Numbered from the stretch's first letter, positions 1 to 6,488 are shown. The stretch: DNA of 10,496 nt from JAPWJZ01 sp035626855 (GCA_035626855.1 DASPMW010000114.1:1-10496); one strand, 5' to 3'. Notes: a model not told the origin generated them from the sequence alone. A program made the numbers and translations.

Positions 1-507
1 GACGACGTCGCCGCGACCGGCGACATCTTCGTCACCGCCACCGGCTCGGTCGACGTCATCACGCTCGACCACATGCGGCAGATGAAGGACCGCGCCATCG
101 TCTGCAACATCGGTCACTTCGATTCCGAGATCCAGATTGAGGCGCTGCGCAATTACAAATGGGAAGAAGTGAAGCCGCAGGTCGACGAAGTGATTTTCCC
201 CGACGGCAAGCGCCTGATCGTGCTGGCGCAGGGCCGCCTCGTCAACCTCGGCTGCGCGACAGGCCATCCCAGCTTCGTCATGAGCGCGTCCTTCACGAAC
301 CAGGTCCTCGCGCAGATCGAGCTGTGGCACAACCACAAGAACTACGAGAACAAGGTCTATGTGCTGCCGAAGCATCTCGACGAGAAAGTCGCCCGCCTGC
401 ATCTCGACAAACTCGGCGTGAAACTGACGAAGCTTACGGAAAAACAGGCGGAGTATCTCGATATCGATGCCGCCGGCCCGTTCAAGCCCGGCCACTACCG
501 CTACTAA
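1..507 (+). CDS. ahcY: Adenosylhomocysteinase (S-adenosyl-L-homocysteine hydrolase), C-terminal part
   Basis: This NAD-dependent cytosolic enzyme reversibly splits S-adenosylhomocysteine into adenosine and homocysteine, clearing the inhibitory product of SAM-dependent methylation. The gene enters from the left edge in frame 1; 168 residues are present, against roughly 430-470 for the full family, so the N-terminal substrate domain lies outside. Visible are the Rossmann-domain stretch GDIFVTATGSVDVIT (residues 8-22 of the fragment), CNIGHFDSEI, the GHPSFVMSASFTNQVLAQ segment, and the C-terminal signature LTKLTEKQAEYL ending in GPFKPGHYRY. In the known structures the Lys and Tyr of this KPxHYRY tail reach into the NAD site of the neighbouring subunit. 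The stop is TAA at 505-507, followed after 23 bases by a hairpin. The kinase downstream is on the same strand with a 68-base gap. The ahcY-PAS-kinase order recurs, as I recall, in other Alphaproteobacteria. Confidence 0.97.
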   Translation, partial: DDVAATGDIFVTATGSVDVITLDHMRQMKDRAIVCNIGHFDSEIQIEALRNYKWEEVKPQVDEVIFPDGKRLIVLAQGRLVNLGCATGHPSFVMSASFTNQVLAQIELWHNHKNYENKVYVLPKHLDEKVARLHLDKLGVKLTKLTEKQAEYLDIDAAGPFKPGHYRY

Positions 508-530
508 CACTTGTCAATACGGCTTTTTTG

Positions 531-565
531 AACGCTTCCCTTGTTTCAGGCAAGGGAAGCGTTTT
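531..565 (+). terminator. Perfect 13-bp hairpin after ahcY, probable terminator or attenuator
   Basis: The arms are AACGCTTCCCTTG (531-543) and CAAGGGAAGCGTT (551-563), perfectly complementary, with a 7-base loop TTTCAGG. The right arm runs into TTTT (562-565) and then AA, so the U-tract is short. A longer T run (524-529) lies before the stem rather than after it. The hairpin probably ends or weakens ahcY transcription. It ends only 12 bases before the divL start codon, and the purine-rich AAGGGAAG (552-559), the only Shine-Dalgarno-like stretch there, is inside the right arm, so it may also limit divL translation. Confidence 0.6.
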
Positions 566-575
566 AACATGACGC

Positions 576-2945
576 ATGACAGTTTCGGGGTCCAAACCGG
601 CCGGCCAGGTGCCGCCGTCGTCCTTTTTCGACAGCCTTCTCGATGGCGTGATTCCGCATCGCGCCGACAAGAAGCGCATGATGCACCAGAACGACCGGCT
701 GGAAGCCTTCCTGCGCGCGATCCCCATCGAATATTGCGGCTGGGACCAGTCGGGCGTACAGGCGATCTCGCCCGGTTTCGCCGCGCTGGTCGGCGTCGAC
801 AAGATCGAAAGCATTCAGGACCTGCAGGACGGCCTCGCCCCCGGCGACGCTGCCGCAATCGAGGGGTTGTACGAGCGCCTGCGGCAGTATGGCGAATATT
901 TCGATATCGGCGTTTATACCGCGAGCGGCAAGAAGGCGCTGAAGGTCTTTGGCAAGCGCGGCGTCACCAATTCCGGCACGCAGCTGTTCTCGGTCATCTG
1001 GGCGATGGATATCACCGAATTCGCCAATGCCGCGCTCCGCAGCGTCGAGGCGATCGCGCAGGTCGAAAAGCGCGAGAACGACACCCGCACCAACGCAAAC
1101 GCGCTGCCGTTCCCGGTCTGGGTGCGCAACCACAAGCTGGATATCACTTGGTGCAACAAGGCCTATGCCCGCATCGTCGATGACACGACAGCATCGGTCG
1201 TCGCCGACCAGAAAGAACTCCCCATCACCGGCGCCGGGAAGGACGACCTGACCCAGCGTGTGCTGGCGCAAAAGGCGCTCGCCAAGCTCGGCTCGCAGTC
1301 CTTGCGCGGTCATATGATCGTCGAGGGCCAGCGCCGCCTAATCGAGGTCACGGAAATCCCGCTACCCGCGGAAAAGCGCGTCGTCGGCATCGCGATCGAC
1401 GTGACGAAGGAAGAAGAATGGGAGGCGTCCTATAACCGCCTTGCCCAATCGCATCAGGAAGCGCTCGAACAACTGCGCACCGCAATCGCCATATTCGACG
1501 CCGAAACGCGGCTGGAATTTTACAACTCGGCCTATGAGCAGATGACCGGCATGTCCGGCACCTGGCTCGACAGCAAGCCGAAGATCATCGAGATCATCGA
1601 AAAGATGCGCGAATTGCGCCGTCTGCCGGAACAGGCGGACTACAAGCAGTTCAAGCAGGCCTGGGTCAATAAATTCACCTCGCTGCTGGAGCCGTATGAG
1701 GAAATGCAGTATCTGCCGGACGGCACGGTGCAGCGCATGGTTGTCGTGCCGCGCCCGATGGGCGGGTTGCTGCTCACGGTCGAAGACGTCACCTCGCGGC
1801 TGCAGCTGGAGACGAGCTACAACACGCTCATCGCCGTGCAGGAAGAGACGATGGATAACTTGGCGGAAGGCATTGCTGTGTTCGGCGAGGACGGACGTCT
1901 CCGCCTCTCAAACCAGTCCTTCGCGCGCATCTGGAACATCCCGGCCTCCGACCTTGCCGGCACGCCGCATATCGCGCAGCTGATCGACCGCACCAAGGCG
2001 TTCTTCACCGAGCGCGACTGGCCGCAGATGAAGCAGGTTATTTTATCCAACTCGCTCGAGCGCGAGCAGCGCAAGGGCCGCATCAGCCGCGCGAACGGCA
2101 CGGTGCTGGAATATTCGGTCGTGCCGCTGCCCGACGGCAATATCCTCAACGCCTGGATCGATATCACGGATACGGTGAAGGTGGAGCAGGCGCTGACCGA
2201 AAAAAATGCCGCGCTCGAGGAAGCAGAGCGGCTCAAAACCGACTTCCTCGCCAACGTCTCGTACCAGCTGCGCACGCCGCTGAATGCGATCATGGGCTTC
2301 GCGGAAATGCTCAACCAGCAATATTTCGGCAAGCTGAACGAGCGCCAGCTGGAATACACCTCCAATATGATCGAGGCCGGGCAGCGGCTTGTCTCGCTCG
2401 TCAACGACATTCTCGACCTGTCGACGATCGATGCGGGCTATATGAAGCTTTACCCGTCCGAAATCCGCGTCAAGGACATGGTGACGCAAGTGGCGCAGCT
2501 GACCGAAGACTGGGCGCGCAAGCAGAACCTCGAAATGGACGTCGTCTGCCCCGATGAAAACCTTAGCATCACCGCCGACGACCGCCGCATCAAGCAGGTG
2601 CTGCTCAACCTTATCAGCAACGCGATCAATTACAGCCCGCATGGCGGCCGCGTGACGCTCTCGGCCGAAAAATCGGGGCCGTTCCTGTTGCTCGGCGTGC
2701 GCGATACCGGCATGGGCATCCCGGCCGACGACCTCGCCCGCGTCTTCACGCCGTTTGAAAAGATCCAGAGCAAGAAGGCCGCCCGCCGCGCAGGGGCCGG
2801 CCTCGGCCTTGCCCTCGTGAAATCCATCGTGCAGCTGCATGGCGGCACGGTCACGATAGAAAGCATCGAAGGGCAGGGCACCTTTGTTCTGTGCAAGCTG
2901 CCGCTGCAATTGCAGGCACCTGTTGAGACGCTGCCGCAGAATTAA
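576..2945 (+). CDS. divL: DivL-type PAS sensor pseudo-histidine-kinase (Tyr in place of phospho-His)
   Basis: The protein has 789 residues, close to the 769 of Caulobacter DivL. Four PAS-like segments can be made out at about 42-150, 170-280, 298-410 and 424-540; the clearest openings are LPFPVWVRNHKLDITWCN, RTAIAIFDAETRLEFYN and MDNLAEGIAVFGEDGRL. A short coiled linker (535-555) follows. The DHp H-box reads FLANVSYQLRTPLNAI, with Tyr563 where kinases have His and Gln564 where they have Glu. The ATPase domain looks intact: N-box Asn682 in LLNLISNAINYSP, G1 DTGMGI from Asp710, and G2 GAGLGLALVKS from Gly740. In Caulobacter, DivL carries Tyr550, senses the phosphorylated response regulator DivK and controls the CckA kinase and so CtrA; I infer the same role here. 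Unlike Caulobacter DivL, I see no obvious N-terminal membrane segment. ATG 576 was chosen as the most upstream in-frame start, but its ribosome site is poor; ATG 678 or 681, just before the first PAS segment, is possible. Confidence 0.88.
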   Translation: MTVSGSKPAGQVPPSSFFDSLLDGVIPHRADKKRMMHQNDRLEAFLRAIPIEYCGWDQSGVQAISPGFAALVGVDKIESIQDLQDGLAPGDAAAIEGLYERLRQYGEYFDIGVYTASGKKALKVFGKRGVTNSGTQLFSVIWAMDITEFANAALRSVEAIAQVEKRENDTRTNANALPFPVWVRNHKLDITWCNKAYARIVDDTTASVVADQKELPITGAGKDDLTQRVLAQKALAKLGSQSLRGHMIVEGQRRLIEVTEIPLPAEKRVVGIAIDVTKEEEWEASYNRLAQSHQEALEQLRTAIAIFDAETRLEFYNSAYEQMTGMSGTWLDSKPKIIEIIEKMRELRRLPEQADYKQFKQAWVNKFTSLLEPYEEMQYLPDGTVQRMVVVPRPMGGLLLTVEDVTSRLQLETSYNTLIAVQEETMDNLAEGIAVFGEDGRLRLSNQSFARIWNIPASDLAGTPHIAQLIDRTKAFFTERDWPQMKQVILSNSLEREQRKGRISRANGTVLEYSVVPLPDGNILNAWIDITDTVKVEQALTEKNAALEEAERLKTDFLANVSYQLRTPLNAIMGFAEMLNQQYFGKLNERQLEYTSNMIEAGQRLVSLVNDILDLSTIDAGYMKLYPSEIRVKDMVTQVAQLTEDWARKQNLEMDVVCPDENLSITADDRRIKQVLLNLISNAINYSPHGGRVTLSAEKSGPFLLLGVRDTGMGIPADDLARVFTPFEKIQSKKAARRAGAGLGLALVKSIVQLHGGTVTIESIEGQGTFVLCKLPLQLQAPVETLPQN

Positions 2946-2963
2946 TACCTAAGGTTCCCACCA

Positions 2964-3076
2964 CGCCACCCCAGCGGAGGCCGGGGCCCAAGGACTGCGT
3001 CCTATGTGCATAACCGGCATAGCCTGTTAAATACCAAATTGTAGGTCCGTGGACCCCGGCCTTCGCCGGGGTGGCG
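2964..3076. repeat. Imperfect inverted repeat of two REP-like palindromic units
   Basis: Two 32-base arms, 2964-2995 and 3045-3076, are reverse complements with 28 of 32 positions matching, separated by a 49-base AT-richer spacer. Each arm also folds on itself: the right arm has ACCCCGGC (3053-3060), loop CTTC, then GCCGGGGT (3065-3072); the left arm has the equivalent stem with a G-T pair. The core, CCCCGG...CCGGGG next to GTCCA/GGACC, resembles the short dispersed palindromes found in many copies between genes in alphaproteobacterial genomes. Two units head to head between convergent genes is a BIME-like arrangement. Possible roles are 3'-end protection of divL mRNA or simply a passive dispersed repeat. 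Confidence 0.75.
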
Positions 3077-3097
3077 CAGGGAATTAGTTGAGAAAAG

Positions 3098-3130
3098 AAA
3101 AACCCCGCCGGGTTACGGCGGGGTTTTTTT
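3098..3130. terminator. Bidirectional rho-independent terminator between divL and rne
   Basis: The stem is CCCCGCCG (3103-3110) with CGGCGGGG (3116-3123), loop GGTTA, flanked by five A residues on the left and seven T residues (3124-3130) on the right, so it works as a classic terminator for divL on the plus strand. Read on the minus strand, the A tract becomes a T tract and the same stem can end rne, whose stop codon is only 18 bases away. Confidence 0.93.
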
Positions 3131-3148
3131 GTCGGTATCTGATCTCGC

Positions 3149-6028
3149 TTACTCGGTCAGGCGCTTCCACCAGCCTTTGCGCGCTTTGCCGTCATCGGTG
3201 CCGGTGGCGGCTTCGCTGTGCTGGTTGTCATGCCCGCCGTGGGAATGGTCGTGGCCGGCATGGCTATGGCCATGATCCTGGCGCTGTTCTTGCTGGCGCG
3301 GCGCATCGTTGGACTGCGCAGCGCTGAACGAGGCCTGCTGGCCTTCCGCGCCTGCCGCGTTATCCTGACGTTCGCCGCCATGACGCCGCTCGCCGCCACG
3401 GTCACGGCCGCCGCGATGACGGTTGCGTCCGCCGCGGTTGCGGTCACGGCCGCCGCGGTCGCGATTGCCGTGTTCGCGGTTTCCGTTCTGCGCCGGCGCT
3501 TCGCCGCCCTCCGTCACGCCTTCGGCCACGAATTCACCGCCGGTGATGTCGGGCTGCGGCGATCCGGCGAGATCAACGAATTCGCCCGGCTGGCCTTCTG
3601 CGCCTTGCTCGCCTTGCGGGCGTCCGCCAAAGGGGCGGTCGCCACGGTTGCGGCCGCGGCGACGTCCACCGCGGCGTCCGCGACGGCGCCCGCTGCGATC
3701 CGCGTCGTCGTCGCCGACTGACGGCGCGCCGCCTTCGGCGACGGCAGCGAGGCCCGGCTCGGGGCGGTCGGTACGGTCATGGTTGCGGTCGGTACGGTCA
3801 TGGCGCTCGCCGCGCTCGTGGCGGTTGCGTCCGCCCCGGTCGTTGCGGTCACGGCGTCCGCCGCCGTGGCGATGGCCGCGATCGCGTCCGCCGCCGCGCT
3901 CGCCGTCGCCATGTTCATGGCGGTTGCCGCGGTTGTCATCTTCGCTGTCGTCTTCGGAAACGGTACGGTCGTCCGAAATATCGTCGCCGGTCAGTTCAGG
4001 CAGGTCGGACATATCGACGGTCTGCACGGGCGCGGGGCGCGCGGGGCGCGTATCGCGCTGCACGCCGGTGCCCTTGACGACTTCAATATTGAAGGCGGGC
4101 TTCAGCAGTTCGTCATCGGCATGGAGCAGCACCTTGATGTTGTAGCGCTTCTCGATCGCCGCCAGCATCTCGCGCTTGCTGTTGAAGATATAAAGGGCGA
4201 TTTCGGTCGGCAGGCTGACTTTCACCTCGGTCGCGCGGCCTTTCAGGCCTTCTTCCTCGAGCGCGCGCAGGATCAGCACGGCGGTCGTTTCAACCGTGCG
4301 CACGAGGCCGGAGCCCGTGCAGTGCTTGCAGACTTCGAAATTGGTCTCGACGAGCGAGGGGTGCAACCTTTGACGCGATAATTCGAGCAAGCCGAAGGCC
4401 GAAATACGGCCGAGCTGGATGCGCGCGCGGTCGTTCTGCATCGCGTCGCGCAGCTTGCGCTCGACGATGCGGTTGTTGCGCTTGTCTTCCATGTCGATGA
4501 AGTCGATGACGATCAAGCCGCCTTGGTCGCGCAGGCGCAGCTGGCGGGCGATCTCTTCCGCCGCCTCGATATTCGTCTTGAGGGCGGTTTCCTCGATATG
4601 GCGGCCCTTGGTCGCGCGGCCGGAGTTCACGTCGATCGAGACCATCGCCTCGGTCGGGTTGATCACGATATAGCCGCCCGATTTCAGGTGTACGGTCGGG
4701 GAATGGATTTCGTCGATCTGCGTTTCAACCTGGTAGCGGAAGAACAGCGGCACCGTCGGGTCGTTATAGGGGTGGATGCGCTCCGCATGGGTCGGCATCA
4801 GCGTCTTCATGAAGTCGCGCGCGGTTTCGAAGCCGGTCTGGCCCGCCACATGCACTTCGTCGAGGTCGCGGCGGTAAAGGTCGCGGATCGCGCGCTTGAT
4901 GAGGTTGCCTTCTTCATAGATCAGCGCGGGCGCAGTCGATTTCAGCGTCAGCTCGCGGATCTGGTCCCACAGGCGCAGGAGGTAGTCGAGATCGCGCTTG
5001 ATTTCGGCCGTCGTGCGGGCGACGCCTGCGGTGCGCAGGATGACCGACATGCCTTCCGGCACATTCAGCTCATGCAGAATTTTCTTGAGGCGCTGGCGGT
5101 CCTTCGCGTTCGAGACCTTGCGCGACACGCCGCCGCCGCGCGGGCTGTTCGGCATCAGCACGCAATAGCGGCCGGGGAGCGAGATATAGGAGGTAACGGC
5201 CGCGCCCTTGTTGCCGCGCTCTTCCTTGCTGATCTGGATCAGCATGATCTGGTTGCGCTTGATGACTTCCTGGATCTTGTAGCGGCGCTTGATCGCGGAG
5301 CGGTAAACGGGGGATTCGACCGCGTCGCCGCCGACCGTTTCGAGATCCTCTTTTTCCTCTTCGCCTTCAGCGCCGGCTGCGGCGGGTTCCGCCGATGCCT
5401 GGCCGCCTTCCGCAAGCGCGGGCTGGTCGGCCTGCGGCGCTTCGACCCCTTGCGCGGCGCTTTCGTTGGCTTCCTTCGCCTGTACGGCGGCTTGCGCGTC
5501 TTCTTCTTCTTCTTCCTCTTCGTCGTCGCTGTCGTCGCTCACGCCGTCCTGCGCGATATCTTCGGCGATCGACCCCGTGTGGCGGGGGACGTAGTCGGCA
5601 TTCGCGGGGGAAGCGCCGGCGGGTTCGCCGCCTTCTTCCTCCTCCTCGCCTTCCTCGTCGTCGAAATCTTCAAGGCTGTGGCCCTGCGCGGCGAGCTCGG
5701 CTGCGTCTTCCTCGTCCTCGCGGGCGGCCTGTTCCGCCGCGAGCGCGCGCTCTTCGGCGATCAGCGCCTCGCGGTCCTGGACGGGGATGCGGTAGTAGTC
5801 GGGATGGATTTCAGGGAAGGGCAGGAAGCCGTGGCGGTTGCCGCCGAAGTCGATGAACGCCGCCTGCAGCGAAGGCTCGACGCGCGTGACTTTCACGAGA
5901 TAGATGTTGCCCTTGAGCTGTTTCCTGACGGTTGTTTCGTAATCGTATTCCTCGAGGCGGTTGCCGTTGATGACGGCCACCCTTGTTTCTTCGGGGTGGG
6001 TTGCGTCAATCAGCATGCGCTTTGTCAT
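3149..6028 (-). CDS. rne: Ribonuclease E, RNA degradosome scaffold
   Basis: RNase E is an endoribonuclease that cuts AU-rich single-stranded RNA in mRNA decay and in rRNA and tRNA processing. The start was set at ATG 6028 (MTKRMLIDATHPEE, the conserved alphaproteobacterial N-terminus) rather than an in-frame ATG 16 codons upstream, because AAGGA lies 7 bases before it; this gives 959 residues. Order: RNase H-like start; S1 domain (about 36-80), interrupted by an acidic insertion (about 95-237, several E/D runs) and resuming at YKIQEVIKRNQIMLIQISKE; 5'-sensor region; DNase I-like domain with catalytic Asp466 (SIDVNSG) and Asp509 (VIDFIDM), spaced 43 residues as in E. coli D303/D346; zinc-link CKHC, Cys567 and Cys570. 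The tail from about 690 is disordered, with three Arg/Gly/Asp-rich RNA-binding-like blocks (about 709-755, 779-798, 849-889), a His-rich patch (918-939) and the final RKGWWKRLTE. In Caulobacter the GWW motif binds polynucleotide phosphorylase. The gene is convergent with divL and divergent from the amidase. Confidence 0.97.
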   Translation of the reverse strand: MTKRMLIDATHPEETRVAVINGNRLEEYDYETTVRKQLKGNIYLVKVTRVEPSLQAAFIDFGGNRHGFLPFPEIHPDYYRIPVQDREALIAEERALAAEQAAREDEEDAAELAAQGHSLEDFDDEEGEEEEEGGEPAGASPANADYVPRHTGSIAEDIAQDGVSDDSDDEEEEEEEDAQAAVQAKEANESAAQGVEAPQADQPALAEGGQASAEPAAAGAEGEEEKEDLETVGGDAVESPVYRSAIKRRYKIQEVIKRNQIMLIQISKEERGNKGAAVTSYISLPGRYCVLMPNSPRGGGVSRKVSNAKDRQRLKKILHELNVPEGMSVILRTAGVARTTAEIKRDLDYLLRLWDQIRELTLKSTAPALIYEEGNLIKRAIRDLYRRDLDEVHVAGQTGFETARDFMKTLMPTHAERIHPYNDPTVPLFFRYQVETQIDEIHSPTVHLKSGGYIVINPTEAMVSIDVNSGRATKGRHIEETALKTNIEAAEEIARQLRLRDQGGLIVIDFIDMEDKRNNRIVERKLRDAMQNDRARIQLGRISAFGLLELSRQRLHPSLVETNFEVCKHCTGSGLVRTVETTAVLILRALEEEGLKGRATEVKVSLPTEIALYIFNSKREMLAAIEKRYNIKVLLHADDELLKPAFNIEVVKGTGVQRDTRPARPAPVQTVDMSDLPELTGDDISDDRTVSEDDSEDDNRGNRHEHGDGERGGGRDRGHRHGGGRRDRNDRGGRNRHERGERHDRTDRNHDRTDRPEPGLAAVAEGGAPSVGDDDADRSGRRRGRRGGRRRGRNRGDRPFGGRPQGEQGAEGQPGEFVDLAGSPQPDITGGEFVAEGVTEGGEAPAQNGNREHGNRDRGGRDRNRGGRNRHRGGRDRGGERRHGGERQDNAAGAEGQQASFSAAQSNDAPRQQEQRQDHGHSHAGHDHSHGGHDNQHSEAATGTDDGKARKGWWKRLTE
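3764..3805. repeat. Two tandem 21-bp units in the rne tail
   Basis: GCGGTCGGTACGGTCATGG is repeated exactly at 3764-3782 and 3785-3803, period 21 (a whole number of codons). On the minus strand it encodes two copies of HDRTDR in the Arg/Asp-rich tail of RNase E. Looser variants of GCGGTTGCGG and GCGGTCACGG recur through 3400-3930, consistent with expansion of the disordered tail by in-frame duplication. Confidence 0.85.
5498..5538. repeat. Trinucleotide-rich run coding the acidic insertion of RNase E
   Basis: A run of TTC/TCT triplets (5499-5514) followed by TCG/TCC-type triplets encodes, on the minus strand, a Ser/Asp/Glu stretch ending in seven Glu and an Asp inside the S1-domain insertion. 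A second, shorter TTCCTCCTC stretch near 5633-5660 encodes another Glu run. Such triplet runs can gain or lose codons by slippage without breaking the frame. Confidence 0.7.
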
Positions 6029-6035
6029 TGCAGTG

Positions 6036-6040
6036 TCCTT
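6036..6040 (-). promoter_or_regulatory. Ribosome binding site fixing the rne start
   Basis: On the minus strand AAAAAGGA precedes ATG 6028, with 7 bases between AAGGA and the start. The alternative in-frame ATG at 6076 is preceded by CGGTATTCCCTTT, with no such site, and the 16 residues it would add do not resemble the usual RNase E N-terminus. Confidence 0.8.
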
Positions 6041-6261
6041 TTTCAGGCGCAAGCCAGCGTCTTCCCCCTGCGACAAAAAAAGGGAATACCGGCGCGCCGA
6101 TGTTTTGATTAAGGTTTGTCAGTGACCGTGTAGTTCAGGCATCCCATCTACTTAGTCTTTAGTAGAGAGCGACCGCGATCGGTTGGGCGCTGCTTCGTAT
6201 TTAAGTGCCTGCGTATCACCTGGCCCATCTGTCACTCGCGCCTTCAGCGGAGGAGGTTAGA

Positions 6262-6429
6262 ATGAGCCGAACCTCAAAACTCGTTGACCCGATTGTTCTT
6301 TTCAACACAGAAGTAAAATATGGAAAAGATAATCTCTGTCGCGATTTCATCTTAATCCGTATTCGCCCGCTAACTCAATGTTTTATTTCGTCCAAAGGTA
6401 AGCATTTGGAATCGCCACAATTATTGTGA
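6262..6429 (+). CDS. Doubtful small ORF, 55 residues, unknown
   Basis: ATG 6262 is preceded by an excellent AGGAGG (6251-6256) at 5-base spacing, which is why this ORF is listed. The product, MSRTSKLVDPIVLFNTEV... to ...ESPQLL, has no motif, signal peptide or membrane segment I recognise. Its TGA (6427-6429) overlaps an in-frame GTG (6426) of the amidase reading frame in a GTGA junction of the kind seen in coupled genes. Against it: codons use A/T in third position far more than every neighbour, and the ORF covers the likely rne and amiC promoters. It may be a small recently acquired or regulatory peptide, or chance. Confidence 0.3.
   Translation: MSRTSKLVDPIVLFNTEVKYGKDNLCRDFILIRIRPLTQCFISSKGKHLESPQLL
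6349..6378 (-). promoter_or_regulatory. Candidate rne promoter
   Basis: On the minus strand TTGAGT (6378-6373) and TAAGAT (6354-6349) are 18 bases apart, each matching the sigma-70 consensus at four of six positions. Transcription would start near 6342, giving a leader of about 310 bases before ATG 6028, in line with the long, self-regulating rne leader of E. coli. The region is AT-rich, so chance matches are likely. Confidence 0.25.
6416..6428. promoter_or_regulatory. 13-bp perfect palindrome, operator-like
   Basis: CACAAT-T-ATTGTG is a perfect 6-1-6 dyad. It overlaps the putative -35 element (6424-6429) of the amidase promoter and lies upstream of the candidate rne promoter, where a repressor or activator site for either gene could sit. 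No particular regulator is identified from the sequence. Confidence 0.4.
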
Positions 6430-6454
6430 AACGCTGTCCGCTTTCGTCTATAGT
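6424..6454 (+). promoter_or_regulatory. Putative sigma-70 promoter of amiC
   Basis: TTGTGA (6424-6429) and TATAGT (6449-6454) are 19 bases apart. The -10 matches TATAAT at five of six positions. Initiation near 6461 would leave a leader of about 28 bases before ATG 6489 and almost none before ATG 6465, which supports 6489 as the start of the amidase. Confidence 0.45.
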
Positions 6455-6488
6455 AGGGACGGGGATGAACGGGGAGCCGGTTGACGCG

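Larger units (their letters stand above)
6029..6488. other. Divergent rne/amiC intergenic control region (460 bp)
   Basis: This is the only long stretch without a secure gene. It holds the long rne leader on the minus side and the amidase promoter on the plus side. The part at about 6262-6430 is visibly richer in A and T than the flanking genes. Small dyads are visible: CTACT/AGTAG (6148-6152 with 6161-6165), the 8-bp palindrome GGCGCGCC (6091-6098), and the 13-bp palindrome at 6416-6428, listed separately. E. coli rne has a roughly 360-base leader through which RNase E represses its own synthesis. A comparable leader length is possible here, but no conserved leader structure was recognised. 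Confidence 0.6.

Noticed and set aside
569..1183. ATG 569, better spaced from AAGGGAAG than the divL start
   Set aside because: It opens a different frame that yields an Arg-rich shadow product with no domain, so the spacing is coincidental.
564..1313. 249-codon open frame on the minus strand opposite divL
   Set aside because: Antisense shadow; divL covers the region with PAS and kinase motifs and typical codon use.
3400..3935. CRISPR-like array
   Set aside because: The repeats are short, irregular, GC-rich and in frame with the rne coding sequence; there are no regular spacers and no cas genes.
6029..6076. 16-codon upstream extension of rne to ATG 6076
   Set aside because: The added residues do not fit the conserved RNase E N-terminus and ATG 6028 has the good ribosome site.
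4523..6112. 529-codon open frame on the plus strand opposite rne
   Set aside because: It is the mirror of the rne coding frame in GC-rich DNA; the product is a biased Ala/Arg/Asp/Phe mix with no domain, while the minus strand encodes an unmistakable RNase E.
6284..6319. TTGACC and TAAAAT as an amiC promoter
   Set aside because: The elements are 24 bases apart, too far for sigma-70, and the TATAGT at 6449 is closer to the gene.
6426..6488. GTG 6426 as the amiC start
   Set aside because: It would add 21 residues in front of a well-formed signal peptide and place the start before the likely -10 element (6449-6454).
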